Source of the DNA: Notospermus geniculatus
Taxonomy: Eukaryota > Nemertea > Pilidiophora > Heteronemertea > Lineidae
DNA: 64,000 nucleotides
Assembly: GCA_002633025.1 (NCBI GenBank)
Contig: NMRB01000141.1
Coordinates: forward strand, 330,868-394,867
Direction of reading: 5' to 3'
The position numbers were made by a program, and so were the translations under genes. Each line of letters opens with the position of its first letter. The first letter of the stretch is position 1. Positions 59,701-64,000 of this stretch are shown here, piece after piece. A model generated the notes under the pieces. The model saw only the letters and a list, made by a program, of their open reading frames with translations, was not told where the DNA came from and made no database searches.

Positions 59701-61656
59701 CTTCCTAATGATGTGTCCAGCTGTTAAAAGAGGTTGTCTCTTTCCAGCATCCTCAGCGACATGCTGAAAGTCCAACAGAAGATAGGTTATTGCCCACAAT
59801 TCGACGCCTTGTACGATGAACTCACTGCTCGTGAACATCTCCAATTGTATGCAAGACTCCGTGGCATTCCAAGAAAAGAAGAGGGCACTGTGGTTGATTG
59901 GGCGCTGCGAAAACTCTCACTAATGCAATACGCCGATATGCCATCAAAGACATACAGCGGTGGAAATAAGCGCAAGTTGTCGACGGCGATTGCCCTGATT
60001 GGTCATCCACCTGTGATACTTATGGTAGGCGACTTCTCTCTATTTGGTGTCATGTCTTGTTTGGCATTTGTTTTACTACCTGTTCTCAACAACGTGAAGT
60101 GAAGTGATGGAATTTGCTGAGTCATCAATTTAGGCAGGAAGTGAAATCATAATTCATTTGAAAAAGGGATTTTGCCTCCTTATTTTTGCAGGATGAGCCA
60201 ACAACTGGGATGGATCCTCATTCACGCCGTTTTCTCTGGGATCTCATTCTGAATCTTATAAAAACAGGCAGATCTGTGATCCTGACTTCACACAGGTGAG
60301 CGATCGTGACCTTGACCTTGAATTGTGACCGTGAGCTTGAGTCATGACCTTGACCTTGAGTCATGACTTCTCCTTGAGGTCATATCCATTGACCTTGAGC
60401 TTTGAAATTGATTCATGACATTGGCCTTGAGATTTTATCACGACCTTGAGCTTCAAGAATCATGACCTTGACCTTCGACCTTTCATTTCAGCATGGAGGA
60501 GTGTGAAGCCCTATGTTCACGCCTTGCAATTATGGTGAATGGACAGTTCAAGTGCCTGGGAAGCATTCAACACCTGAAATCACGTTTTGGCGAGGGCTAC
60601 ACGTTGAGTGCGAGAGCAAAGGGGCCGAATCATGAGAGGGAACTCGACGCCATTAAAAGATACATTGAGAGAAATTTTGTGGCAGCTGTGAAGAGGGTAA
60701 GAACAAGACCATGGGTCATATGAATAAAGACTAGCAAATGCTTTTACTTCAGATTTGTACAGCAAGCATTGCCTAGTGCATTTGTATTGCAAAATTCAAG
60801 TAAAAGCATTTACTAGTCTTTATTCATATGACCCCATATCTCAGGCGTCATGTGTCACATAAAACTTCCCGTTCATTCTTCTCTTTTCTTCTTTCTCTCC
60901 TGTTTTATCATCCCTGACAGATGCTCTCTTCTCTCACTTCAGGAGGAACATTACAACATGGTCCAATACGAACTCCAGTCCAACAACCTCTCACTGTCCA
61001 GGGTGTTTTCCAAGATGGAGGAGATGTCAGATGACCTTCAACTTGAAGATTACTCCGTCTGCCAGAATACTTTAGACAATGTAAGTGGTCTGAGAGAATT
61101 CTGCATCATGGTTAACTGGCAGGTTTTGAAAATTTCTCATAGGTGGCTCGCCCTTGCAGCAGACGCTGTGTCGGATGATAGGAACAAATTGATGGAAATA
61201 TTTGAATGTCATTATGATAAAAATAGATGATGATGGGTGACCTTGAGATTGTATCATGACCTTGACCTTGACCTTGAATCCTTTTCTCTGCAGGTCTTCA
61301 TTAACTTCGTAAAAAAACAGAGTGAGATTGCACGGGAGATTGAAGAGTCGCAGGATGTGCCCGTCAGCCAATCAGAGAGCATGTCGCTGGAGAGTGCTGG
61401 CTATCGGCGTCTACAGTCCCTTGACGATGAAGATGACGAGTTGTTAGATTTCAACCAACCAGGGGTGAGTTGAAATGTGTTTTTCTTGATGCTGTGAGTG
61501 ATTTTGATGGAGTCTTTTCATAATCATTGTCTTAGTGCCGGAGACTCTTTGGAAACTTCAAATTCTCCCATTCAATCTTGAATTTAGTGCTGATGCCGCT
61601 TTCTTTTCCAGACGCGATTGGCCTTCATCAACATGGAGAATGTTGTCAACGTGTGA
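23647..61656 (+). CDS. ABCA2: ABCA2-like ATP-binding cassette transporter (subfamily A), 36 exons found, two assembly gaps
   Basis: A full-length-type ABCA half-repeat architecture: TM1-ECD1-TMD1-NBD1-linker-TM7-ECD2-TMD2-NBD2. Exon 1 (23647-23715, or its twin at 28085-28153) is followed by a long intron and exons at 44620-61656, detailed in the region entries. The recovered exons sum to about 2390 codons; human ABCA2 is about 2435. The closest match by eye is ABCA2 rather than ABCA1/4/7: [40 protein letters not shown] and NHPMNNT are ABCA2-type. Human ABCA2 acts in endolysosomes in sphingolipid and cholesterol handling. Gaps at 54750 (a few NBD1 codons and a donor) and 58078 (about 150 residues of TMD2) are single Ns; apart from these every junction keeps phase. 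Confidence 0.93.
23810..24435. mobile_element. Two adjacent TATAGAGG MITEs, copy A
   Basis: One unit runs from TATAGAGGAATCCCACTGAC (about 23810) to CACGTGGGAAACCTCTATA (about 24029). A second runs from TATAGAGGTTCTTCATGTGA to CAGTGAAGAACCTCTATA (24435) and has TGACGTC near both ends. Both are rich in TGACGTCA and CGTCA words. The copy B counterparts are at about 28252-28825. Confidence 0.7.
25013..25275. repeat. GCGCGGATCCAGAGGG repeat, copy A
   Basis: Starts GGCGCGGATCCAGAGGGGG followed by GTCGTGACCCCCCTGC, and ends with CCGGCCCTGGCCCC. Related copies begin at about 29401 and 29515 (copy B, doubled around the N at 29447) and 44359. Preceding bases form a foldback around AGCAGGGGTTTTGACCTCAC. 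Confidence 0.6.
25331..25480 (+). repeat. tRNA-derived SINE copy
   Basis: The head AGAGTGGCACAGTGGAA is A-box-like. TTAGGGTTCGATCCCC about 40 bp downstream is a good Pol III B box. The tail ends CTGGTTTCCTCCTGCTGTAC. This is one of the best-preserved members of the window's main SINE family. Confidence 0.75.
25497..25755. mobile_element. GATCTGCGCACTTCCGCCGA foldback element, present only in copy A
   Basis: The ends contain AAAGATCTGCGCACTTCCGC and the inverse GGAAGTGCGCAGATCTG, with a palindromic interior around CTCGGTCTGAAACTGA. Copy B (about 30105) lacks it and joins the SINE tail directly to GTGTTTGGCGCTCCACTC. Related copies are at 41960-42890, 45600-45830 and 50262-50502. Confidence 0.75.
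26074..26160. repeat. TTAGCTCACTGGGGTGAGC repeat with GTCGTC microsatellite, ends at N
   Basis: An inverted pair GCTCAC/GTGAGC is followed by reiterated GTCCGTCGTC up to the N at 26155. This kind of repeat is widespread in marine invertebrate genomes. Confidence 0.65.
26190..26501. mobile_element. Related CACGTG-palindrome element, right end GTTATCAGGG
   Basis: Carries clustered CACGTGG/CCACGTG words such as CACGTGGAATTCACGTGG and CCACGTGGTATCCACGTG, and ends GTTATCAGGG at 26501. Copy A has no insertion at the matching place (about 20630). Its left end lies beyond the N at 26155. Confidence 0.6.
26527..26708. mobile_element. CAGTGGAACCTCT MITE, uninterrupted copy
   Basis: Complete 182-bp element from CAGTGGAACCTCTCTATTAA to GAGGGGTTCCACTG with TA on both sides. 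This copy serves as the empty site for the insertion at 20686-21936. Other members or fragments are near 10140, 36708-36893, 39227-39371, 52170-52350, 55170-55341 and 63430-63560. Confidence 0.8.
28085..28153 (+). CDS. ABCA2: ABCA2 exon 1, copy B
   Basis: Encodes the same 23 residues as copy A with three synonymous changes, and the same CCG|GTAAGT donor. This copy lies nearer exon 2 in the assembly. Only one of the two should be used per transcript. Confidence 0.85.
29401..29560. repeat. Short tandem misjoin around N at 29447
   Basis: The stretch beginning CTCACATGAGACGAGTGAGA and running to GGTCGTGACCCCCC occurs on both sides of the N. A G-homopolymer of variable length sits in the repeated part, a likely cause of the unresolved join. 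Confidence 0.75.
29824..30105 (+). repeat. tRNA-derived SINE (copy B) carrying a foldback insertion
   Basis: Matches the SINE at 25331-25480 but is split by 29972-30088. That insert starts GGGCCCATATTCATAAAACC and ends in the inverse GGTTTTATGAATATGGGTCC. Copy A has no insert here. Confidence 0.75.
30421..31189. other. ABCA2 intron 1 segment, nothing recognised
   Basis: No coding exon, no clear inverted-repeat element and no tandem array are visible in this stretch, apart from a short SINE-like fragment near 30805-30900. Confidence 0.4.
31190..31590. repeat. Minisatellite, GTGTTGATGTGAATCTGTGC unit
   Basis: About 15 degenerate units of roughly 20-22 bp (GTGAATCTGTGCAAGTGTTG and permutations) run in tandem. 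The open frames across it on the minus strand are by-products of the repeat. Confidence 0.85.
31647..32027. mobile_element. Long foldback element with 95-bp arms
   Basis: Arms 31647-31741 and 31933-32027 are inverted copies with about three mismatches (TTTCGCAAATC, ACGAAGTACGAAATACGAAA, GACGTCATATCCATGACGTA). They enclose 191 bp of unrelated sequence. Such long arms are typical of foldback/MITE elements. Confidence 0.85.
32577..33017. mobile_element. hAT-like non-autonomous element with 8-bp ATAGGCCT duplication
   Basis: ATAGGCCT flanks both sides (32569-32576 and 33018-33025). The ends contain AATAAATGTTGTGTTGCTGG and its exact inverse CCAGCAACACAACATTTATT. The interior has C- and G-rich CCGACCC words and no transposase frame. 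An 8-bp duplication is characteristic of hAT-type elements. The other copy (35266-35606) has a different insertion here, flanked by repeated GGCCTACAGCATTATT. Confidence 0.8.
33298..33470 (-). repeat. tRNA-derived SINE copy (paired with 35878-36050)
   Basis: The minus-strand copy shows CAGTGGCAGAGTGGCAACATC at its head, a diverged B box (GGTTCAATCC) and the CTGGTTTCCTCCTGCTGTAC tail. The same copy is in the duplicated block at 35878-36050. Confidence 0.7.
33985..34771. other. Assembly gap, 787 Ns
   Basis: A continuous N run. Open frames crossing it are meaningless. Confidence 0.99.
34772..36560 (+). repeat. Second duplicated block, copy 2
   Basis: Counterpart of 32070-33984 with a few percent differences. 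A 16-bp direct repeat GGCCTACAGCATTATT flanks about 300 bp (35268-35606) that replaces the hAT-like element of copy 1. Confidence 0.85.
36926..37098. mobile_element. GGGGCGGATCCA MITE
   Basis: The ends GGGGGCGGATCCACGATTTC and CCCTTGGATCTGCACC are imperfect inverted repeats. The interior ATTTCAATGATTTGCTGCAA matches members at 39703-39876, 47382-47545 and 59502-59665, of which the last two lie in ABCA2 introns. Confidence 0.75.
37288..37410 (-). repeat. tRNA-derived SINE copy (diverged)
   Basis: GTAGGAGGAAACC at the left and GGGATCGAACCCGTGACCTC (B box on the minus strand) identify a member of the main SINE family. Confidence 0.65.
37411..38525. other. ABCA2 intron 1 segment with a two-copy 66-bp tandem repeat
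   Basis: Largely unrecognised sequence. At about 38062-38188 a unit containing TGAAAGAATCGTTATTTTGT followed by CTACCCTGGG-like text occurs twice. Confidence 0.5.
38530..39060. repeat. Minisatellite, 29-bp unit derived from SINE head
   Basis: About 17 units of CTGACAGCCCGTGTTTCCAC plus GGTGCCACT run in tandem, with one N at 38858. Read on the minus strand the unit is GGCTGTCAGAGTGGCACCGT..., the A-box-bearing 5' head of the SINE family found elsewhere in the window. Long minus-strand frames here are repeat artefacts. Confidence 0.85.
39227..39371. mobile_element. CAGTGGAACCTCT-family MITE, diverged
   Basis: Starts with GGACACCTCTCTATTAAGGA and ends AATAGAGAGGTTTCACTGTA, the family termini with substitutions. 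Confidence 0.65.
39703..39876. mobile_element. GGGGCGGATCCA-family MITE
   Basis: GCAGATCCAGAAGGGG at the left and CCTGGATCCGCCCCTG at the right are inverted ends. The core AACAAATCTGTAAAATCGAC is shared with the copies at 47382 and 59502. Confidence 0.75.
40660..41950. repeat. Inverted pair of TAACCC-containing repeats around about 1 kb
   Basis: One copy (about 40660-40815) reads CCTAATCCTAACCCTAACCC...CAGGCAGCCATTACCC...CATTTACACCTTT. Its inverse (about 41798-41945) reads AAAGGTG...GGCTGCCTGTAAGGGTCAGG then GGGTTAGGGTTAGG. A third copy is in an ABCA2 intron at about 53702-53905. Short telomere-like TAACCC runs are internal to the repeat and do not mark a chromosome end. Confidence 0.7.
41960..42890. 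mobile_element. Three-layer nested transposons
   Basis: The outermost layer is a GATCTGCGCACTTCCGCCGA foldback element interrupted after CTGAAACTGA. Into it is inserted an element with ends GGCCACGCTTATTTTATTTG (42020-42820), flanked by TGA on both sides. Inside that lies a second copy of the same element (42323-42721), flanked by TAA on both sides. Removing the inner one leaves an outer element of equal length (about 399 bp). The 3-bp TNA duplications resemble those of PIF/Harbinger-type elements. Confidence 0.85.
42911..43009. mobile_element. Perfect foldback, 43-bp arms
   Basis: Arms 42911-42953 and 42967-43009 are exact inverted repeats (TCCAATATGGATTTTTGTTG... / ...AAAATCCATATTGGA) with a 13-bp loop. 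Outer bases GGATGG and CCATCC extend the palindrome imperfectly. Confidence 0.85.
43196..43366 (-). repeat. tRNA-derived SINE copy
   Basis: AGCAGGAGGAAACCAGAGTG at the left and TTCCACTGCTCCACTC at the right are the tail and head of the SINE on the minus strand. Confidence 0.7.
43932..44155. mobile_element. TATAGAGGTTCTTCACTGAC MITE
   Basis: The left end TATAGAGGTTCTTCACTGAC and the degenerate right end GTCACGTGAAAACCTCT enclose an interior with repeated TGACGTCA/GTCATGACATTTTGACG words. It is related to the pair at 23810-24435. Confidence 0.7.
44184..44340 (-). repeat. tRNA-derived SINE copy
   Basis: TGCAGGAGGAAACCAGAGTG to TTTCCACTGCACCACTCTGA, with the minus-strand B box in GGGTGTTGAACCCGG. 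A GCGCGGATCCAGAGGG repeat begins about 20 bp further on. Confidence 0.7.
44620..51388 (+). CDS. ABCA2: ABCA2 exons 2-13: TM1 and first extracytosolic domain
   Basis: Exons 44620-44825, 45089-45246, 46223-46743, 46828-46929, 47243-47344, 47625-47687, 47935-48114, 48517-48643, 48730-48968, 49076-49165, 50618-50870, 51109-51388, all phase-consistent. Exon 2 encodes the first membrane helix ([19 protein letters not shown]). The next roughly 740 residues form the large lumenal domain, with several N-glycosylation sequons (NVS, NET, NIS, NVT) and conserved ABCA2-type segments such as [15 protein letters not shown] and [20 protein letters not shown]. Residues from exon 4 to exon 8 are poorly conserved by eye, as expected for this part of ABCA2. 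Confidence 0.92.
45326..45571. mobile_element. Two nested foldback elements in ABCA2 intron 3
   Basis: The inner element GGGCCCAGTTTCACAAAGAA to TTCTTTGTGCAACCGGCCC (45326-45460) sits inside a larger inverted pair, AAGAAATCAGGGCC and GGGCCTGATTTCTTC (ending near 45571). Confidence 0.7.
45600..45830. mobile_element. GATCTGCRCACTTCCGC foldback element
   Basis: Inverted ends TCTCAAATTGACGTAAACGA/AAAGATCTGC and GCAGATCTGCTAATTCGAGA, with a palindromic interior (CAACCTCGATCTGAAGCTGA / TTTCAGATCGAGGTTG). Same family as 25497-25755 and 50262-50502. Confidence 0.75.
46921..47140 (+). repeat. Minisatellite built from the exon 5 splice donor
   Basis: Ten tandem units of about 22 bp (GCCACTTTGGTGAGTATCTC plus AT) begin with the last nine coding bases of the ABCA2 exon 46828-46929 and its GTGAGT donor. 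Nearly every unit therefore repeats an exon end plus a strong 5' splice site. Units 2 and 4 are irregular. Confidence 0.9.
47382..47545. mobile_element. GGGGCGGATCCA-family MITE in ABCA2 intron
   Basis: GCACGGATCCAGGGGAGGGG at the left and CCTGGACCCGCCCCTGG at the right. The core AACAAATCTGTAAAATCGAC is shared with the other members. Confidence 0.75.
48395..48510. repeat. TTGACCTATTAACC microsatellite-like array
   Basis: Six to seven degenerate units of CTTGACCTATTAAC occupy the end of the intron directly before the acceptor of the exon at 48517. Confidence 0.8.
49179..49690. repeat. Minisatellite GAAATTGAGAGTCATG, interrupted by a foldback MITE
   Basis: Units of about 22 bp (TTGGAAATTGAGAGTCATGG) occur on both sides of a foldback at 49436-49583. 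The foldback ends are GGGCCATATGCACCAAATGA and its degenerate inverse CGCTTGGTGCATACAGCCC. The insertion landed inside the array. Confidence 0.85.
50082..50235 (+). repeat. tRNA-derived SINE copy
   Basis: GGCTGTCAGAGTGGTGCAGT is the head, GCGGGTTTGATCCCCG the B-box region, and CAATTCCTCCTGCTGT the tail. Confidence 0.75.
50262..50502. mobile_element. GATCTGCGCACTTCTGCC foldback element
   Basis: Inverted ends with AGATCTGCGCACTTCTGCCG and GGCAGAAGTGGGCAGATCT; the outer bases include TTTACGTCAATTTGAGAACG. Same family as 45600-45830. Confidence 0.75.
51695..53638 (+). CDS. ABCA2: ABCA2 exons 14-18: first transmembrane domain
   Basis: Exons 51695-51809, 51934-52124, 52465-52615, 52743-52947, 53462-53638. 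Hydrophobic helices in order: [20 protein letters not shown], the stretch around [58 protein letters not shown], and [20 protein letters not shown]. The [15 protein letters not shown] coupling region between the first two is typical of ABCA proteins. The [11 protein letters not shown] segment then leads to NBD1. These segments are the strongest evidence for ABCA2 identity. Confidence 0.94.
52170..52350. mobile_element. CAGTGGAACCTCT-family MITE, diverged
   Basis: Family-type words GGATACCTTTGGGACTGCCC, AGAGGTGTCCTCAATACAGA and CAGAGGTGTCCGCTGAGGGA occur in the family order. The outermost termini are degraded. Confidence 0.65.
53212..53378 (+). repeat. tRNA-derived SINE copy
   Basis: GGCTGTCAGAGTGGTGCAGT head, CAGGTGTGATCTCC in the B-box position (degenerate) and the CTGGTTTCCTCCTGCTGTGC tail. 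Confidence 0.7.
53931..53968 (+). promoter_or_regulatory. Three tandem acceptor sites before ABCA2 NBD1 exon
   Basis: CATTTCAGAC occurs three times, with AG ending at 53934, 53948 and 53968. Only the third keeps the reading frame into HATDFEPEP and the NBD. The first two would shift it (34 and 20 bases longer). Confidence 0.7.
53969..55716 (+). CDS. ABCA2: ABCA2 exons 19-23: nucleotide-binding domain 1 (gap at 54750)
   Basis: Exons 53969-54146, 54238-54369, 54484 to about 54749 (cut by N), 54892-55077, 55408-55716. The Walker A motif [10 protein letters not shown] is split by the first intron's end. The Q-loop region is [10 protein letters not shown]. The signature is [10 protein letters not shown], Walker [13 protein letters not shown] and the H-loop [10 protein letters not shown]. 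All catalytic residues are intact. The N at 54750 follows IWDLLI. About five codons corresponding to human LKYKPG and the donor site are missing before RTILLSTHH. The domain ends with the family [10 protein letters not shown] block. Confidence 0.93.
55842..56180 (+). CDS. ABCA2: ABCA2 exon 24: inter-repeat linker
   Basis: About 113 residues, acidic and Ser/Thr/Pro-rich ([20 protein letters not shown]), with no hydrophobic segment. It corresponds to the regulatory-like cytosolic linker between NBD1 and TM7. It is poorly conserved in the family, so its assignment rests on phase continuity with both neighbours. Confidence 0.85.
56335..57993 (+). CDS. ABCA2: ABCA2 exons 25-27: TM7 and second extracytosolic domain
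   Basis: Exons 56335-56907, 57369-57670, 57821-57993. The sequence [20 protein letters not shown] then [20 protein letters not shown] gives TM7. The ABCA2-diagnostic [20 protein letters not shown] follows. Later blocks include the Cys-containing [13 protein letters not shown] and the conserved [20 protein letters not shown]...[15 protein letters not shown] run. The last exon ends TMEYM with its donor at 57994; the exons expected next are missing. Confidence 0.93.
56983..57193. mobile_element. GAGGCTTTGCA...TGCAAAGCCTGTATA MITE
   Basis: Left TCGAGGCTTTGCAATGAGGT and right CATATGCAAAGCCTGTATA are inverted ends like those at 18189-18393; TGACGTCA-type words lie inside. Confidence 0.7.
57222..57352 (-). 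repeat. tRNA-derived SINE copy
   Basis: TACAGCAGGAGGAAACTGGA at the left, GTCGAACCTGGAG as the minus-strand B box, and TTTCCACTGTACCAC near the head. A fragment of the same SINE is in the next intron (about 57740-57770). Confidence 0.7.
58193..58708 (+). CDS. ABCA2: ABCA2 exons: end of second transmembrane domain
   Basis: Exons 58193-58316 and 58576-58708. The block [20 protein letters not shown] is the conserved ABCA segment before the last helix, and [20 protein letters not shown] then [15 protein letters not shown] is the final helix. Between 57993 and 58193 the family has about 150 residues with several helices, none of which are present. A single N at 58078 marks the collapsed gap. Confidence 0.92.
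58317..58460 (-). repeat. tRNA-like repeat fragment
   Basis: Contains CAGAATCGAACCCACAGACC (B box on the minus strand) and TTAAACCACTAGGTAGGTACC. It differs from the main SINE family. The direct repeat GGTAGGTACCAGTAA, ending near 58330 and again at about 58465, may be its target duplication. Confidence 0.55.
59060..61656 (+). CDS. ABCA2: ABCA2 last exons: nucleotide-binding domain 2 and C-terminus
   Basis: Exons 59060-59359, 59748-60024, 60192-60295, 60492-60696, 60943-61080, 61294-61464, 61612-61656 (TGA). Walker [13 protein letters not shown]-loop [18 protein letters not shown], signature [10 protein letters not shown], Walker [14 protein letters not shown] split over an intron, and H-loop [13 protein letters not shown] are all intact. 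The conserved [20 protein letters not shown] block then leads to [19 protein letters not shown]. The acidic tail ends in NMENVVNV, possibly a class II PDZ-type terminus (speculative). AATAAA at 61888-61893 ends a roughly 240-bp 3' UTR. Confidence 0.94.
59502..59665. mobile_element. GGGGCGGATCCA-family MITE in ABCA2 intron
   Basis: GGTGCGGATCCAAGGGGGGG and TTGTGGATCCGCCCCTGG ends, with the same AACAAATCTGTAAAATTGAC core as its relatives. Confidence 0.8.
60298..60485. repeat. TGACCTTGACCTTGAGTCA tandem repeat in ABCA2 intron
   Basis: Degenerate units of GACCTTGACCTTGAGTCAT fill the whole intron before the exon at 60492. Shorter runs are at 61245-61275, 61908-62025 and 63845-63880. The word TCAAGGTCA, its complement, equals an ERR/SF-1 type nuclear receptor half-site. 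Confidence 0.85.
60713..60834. mobile_element. Foldback MITE, GGGTCATATGAATAAAGACT ends
   Basis: Same family as 3115-3232, with the interior in the opposite orientation. Arms of about 38 bp. Confidence 0.85.
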
Positions 61657-61887
61657 TACGAATACTGGTTGTTGAAAGGATGTATAGATGGCAGCAGCAC
61701 AGTTGTACAGGGTGATGCAGAAAAACTGATGTGCATTCTTTAAGAGATTTGTCAGTGGTTTGATAGCGTCAAGAATGTGTCTAGAAACTTTAAATTCTGA
61801 CTTACTTCTTTGATCTGATCTTCCCTTCAGTGGTAAAAGGTAGTAGGCCTATCTTCCCTAGTGAGCAGTGGGAGCATTGTAAATTGA

Positions 61888-61893
61888 AATAAA
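61888..61893 (+). terminator. ABCA2 polyadenylation signal
   Basis: AATAAA 232 bases after the ABCA2 stop codon, followed by GT-rich sequence. Confidence 0.6.
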
Positions 61894-62082
61894 GCTGTAC
61901 TCAGTGGTACAAGGTCAAGGTCGTTGTGGGATCAGACTCTTCTTTTGCAAGGTCACTGATGTCTTGTCTAAGGTCACTCGTGTGGAAGGTCAATTTTCTT
62001 CTTCAAGGTCACGCCTTGTCAAAGGTTGTACCGGGTAGGCTACAGGATAGAGTATTATTTCAATTTATTTCAGTTATCATGT

Positions 62083-62454
62083 CACTATAGATCGTTGCAG
62101 TTGATTGGGAACAACGTTTCCAGGCCAAACGCAGTCAAGGCGCAGCGTCACGTCAGTGTTGGCGAGGCCAGCGCCCATGCTTTCTCCTGTACATCGACGA
62201 CGTCATTGACGTCCCAAGTGGGTTTTGTAAACGTTTCAAGTCAAACTTTTAGATTTCCAACGCGAGTGTTCCGTTGAGCAGTTATAGATTCCCAAATTTT
62301 TATTACCATCATGATCCCAAGGTTCTAAGCTATCCACTGGTATGTTTATTTGGTGGGAGTGAGCAGGGATCTGGCGACAGTGATAAGTTAAAAAGGGCAT
62401 GCATAGTAAATTCTCGTAAACGTTGGTCCCAATCAACTGCAACGATCTATAGTG
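62083..62454. mobile_element. DNA element with CACTATAGATCGTTGCAGTT ends
   Basis: The inverted ends CACTATAGATCGTTGCAGTT and AACTGCAACGATCTATAGTG extend to about 37 bp with few mismatches. The interior of about 300 bp has no transposase. Confidence 0.85.
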
Positions 62455-62483
62455 GTGATACCTACCATTGAGGGAGGAAGATT

Positions 62484-62605
62484 ATGGCCCGTATTTTAGA
62501 ATGCTCCTCAACGTAAAGGAGTTCCTCAAGGAATTGTTCTCCTGTTGAGAACAATAGCCTTGAGTAACTTCTTTACGTTGAGGAGCATTCTAAAATACGG
62601 GCCAT
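62484..62605. mobile_element. Foldback MITE, ATGGCCCGTATTTTAGAATG ends
   Basis: Near-perfect palindrome: ATGGCCCGTATTTTAGAATG at the left, CATTCTAAAATACGGGCCAT at the right, with inner arms around CTCCTCAACGTAAAGGAGTT. Confidence 0.85.
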
Positions 62606-62804
62606 TGTATCAAACTTTGTGGAATGTCCTAAACGTGAGATTTATTCAGTTTTATGCTGGTGTGTGTGCCTGGCTTTCCCCACTAAAGATTCTGCCTTTA
62701 AGTGAGTCTTGAATGCATCTCCATCCGATTTATCATGGATGTTGAACCTGTCCATGGCATGAGAAGCTTAGTGCAGAGTCTCTCAGTTCTCTTACTCAGG
62801 TTCT

Positions 62805-63012
62805 TTAACCCTTTCGTGGCTGAGCCTGCGGCTAATTTTGCCAAAAATGAAAACGTGTAAAATCATTGAAAGAAACCCATCACATAGGTATTCATTGGAA
62901 AGTGCTGAGAGAGTACTTTCCAATGAGTAGCTTTGGGACAGGATGAATGGGAGATTCCGGTATTAGGTACCGGTATTAAAATTGACCGCCCACTAGGCAG
63001 AGAAAGGGTTAA
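62805..63012. mobile_element. piggyBac-like MITE, TTAA-CCCTTTC ends
   Basis: TTAACCCTTTC at the left (62805-62815) and GAAAGGGTTAA at the right (63002-63012) give a TTAA duplication with CCCTTTC termini, the hallmark of piggyBac-type elements. There is an internal palindrome around TCATTGGAAAGTGCTGAGAG. Confidence 0.75.
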
Positions 63013-64000
63013 ACTGGTGTGCTTACATGATGAGGGCATTTAAGACCCTCAGTTTCTTCGTTCCCTTATTTAGAACTTTGGTCCCACTTGCTTTGTAAAC
63101 TAATGCTTGGTCTTTATTTATATTCTTCATCAAGGACAGATGCCCCCTGCAGGTAGAGATGAAATCTAAAAGAGGTTATGTTTTACCCCCTGCATAGGTC
63201 CTCTTTGACCCCTGGCATAAGAGAATACTTTTATTTCTGTTTTTATCATCTTTTCCTTCACTTAATCTGTATGTATATCTTCCCGTTAATATTTTAGTAT
63301 GAATGTGAATATGTTCAAACTTGCCAATGGTTACAGGTTGTTCCAGAAAATGTCACAAAAATTATCTTATGAGTACAGACTTGAAGCAGTTACTAGTACT
63401 GTAACTGAACGAAGTTCTGTCTTGTATTGGATATAGAGTGGAACCTTTGTATTCAGGAGTCTTTTGAGACTGCCCAATGCTGTCCTTAGTTGAAAGGTGT
63501 CCTCAATACAGAGGCCAAAATAACAGATGTGACCATTTGGGGACAGAACTGTGTAGTCCAGTCGCTTAGCCTCAAAATTCGGCCTCATCGGGACACGGTG
63601 GACAAAAGCACCATTTTTTGTATATTCGTTCCTTAGATGACGATCTTCAAATCTGGAGGGGGCGCCACTCTGGCACTCTTGAGCGTTTTGAGAAAATCTC
63701 GTTTCCATGGAAACCGAAGCCAAATTTCGTGTATTTTGAAAAATGACGATATCTTAGCCTTTACAAATGATATTTATTTTGCTAAGTGGCTATATGTATG
63801 TTATCATAGGCGGGCTTTCTTTTTGGCGCATTGCCAAATTGATGAAAGGTCAAGGTCATTTACAAAGGTCAAGGTTATATCCAATTTTCAGCGTTTTTGC
63901 ACGAAAAAAATTGAGAAAGCTGAAATTCAATGGAATCACATAGATAGGCCGTGCTGGATAACAATGTAATATTTGTCTCAAAATCTTCCCCATTTCTCCT
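63013..64000. other. Intergenic tail, no gene recognised
   Basis: Contains a CAGTGGAACCT-family fragment (about 63430-63560) and AAGGTCAAGGTCA-type runs near 63845-63880. No conserved exon was seen on either strand. Confidence 0.45.

Overview
The window is from an animal nuclear genome, most likely a highly polymorphic marine invertebrate (hemichordate, cephalochordate or lophotrochozoan; I cannot decide which). Evidence: GT-AG introns throughout, four conserved metazoan genes, dense short non-autonomous DNA transposons, a tRNA-derived SINE, a GTCCGTCGTC-type repeat, and many segments present twice as near-identical copies joined by N runs or single Ns (513-567, 16568, 26155, 29447, 33985-34771, 38858, 54750, 58078). 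The doubled segments look like two haplotypes placed in series by the assembler.

Layout. 1-1822 is a partial second copy of valyl-tRNA synthetase (VARS) exons, cut mid-exon and joined to the 3' part of a DDX39/UAP56 RNA-helicase gene (1948-4649, +). Convergent to it is a complete prostaglandin E synthase 2 gene (PTGES2; 6021-8363, -, six exons, 404 codons). PTGES2 is head-to-head with a complete VARS gene (8580-18611, +, 20 exons, about 1065 codons). The two start codons lie 216 bp apart, separated by a compact promoter with NRF1- and ETS-type motifs. From 18.6 to 44.6 kb there is no complete gene. This stretch holds the VARS 3' end, the 5' exon and probable promoter of an ABCA2-like transporter (each present twice, at 23.0-23.7 and 27.4-28.2 kb), and a repeat-filled first intron. 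ABCA2 exons 2-36 follow at 44620-61656 (+), with two assembly gaps: one removes a few codons of NBD1, the other about 150 residues of the second transmembrane domain. The final 2.3 kb holds only repeats.

The gene set is notable. In human, VARS1 and DDX39B lie in MHC class III (6p21), DDX39A and ABCA7 on 19p13, and PTGES2 and ABCA2 on 9q34, which are MHC-paralogous regions. The window therefore looks like a piece of the unduplicated proto-MHC linkage group. No operon-like logic links the functions (tRNA charging, mRNA export, prostaglandin/haem-thiol chemistry, endolysosomal lipid transport), apart from the shared PTGES2/VARS promoter.

The repeat landscape is the most distinctive part. At least ten short inverted-repeat families can be defined, several with visible target-site duplications, self-nested insertions, and presence/absence differences between the doubled copies. 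There are also minisatellites, one built from a splice donor and one from the head of the SINE.
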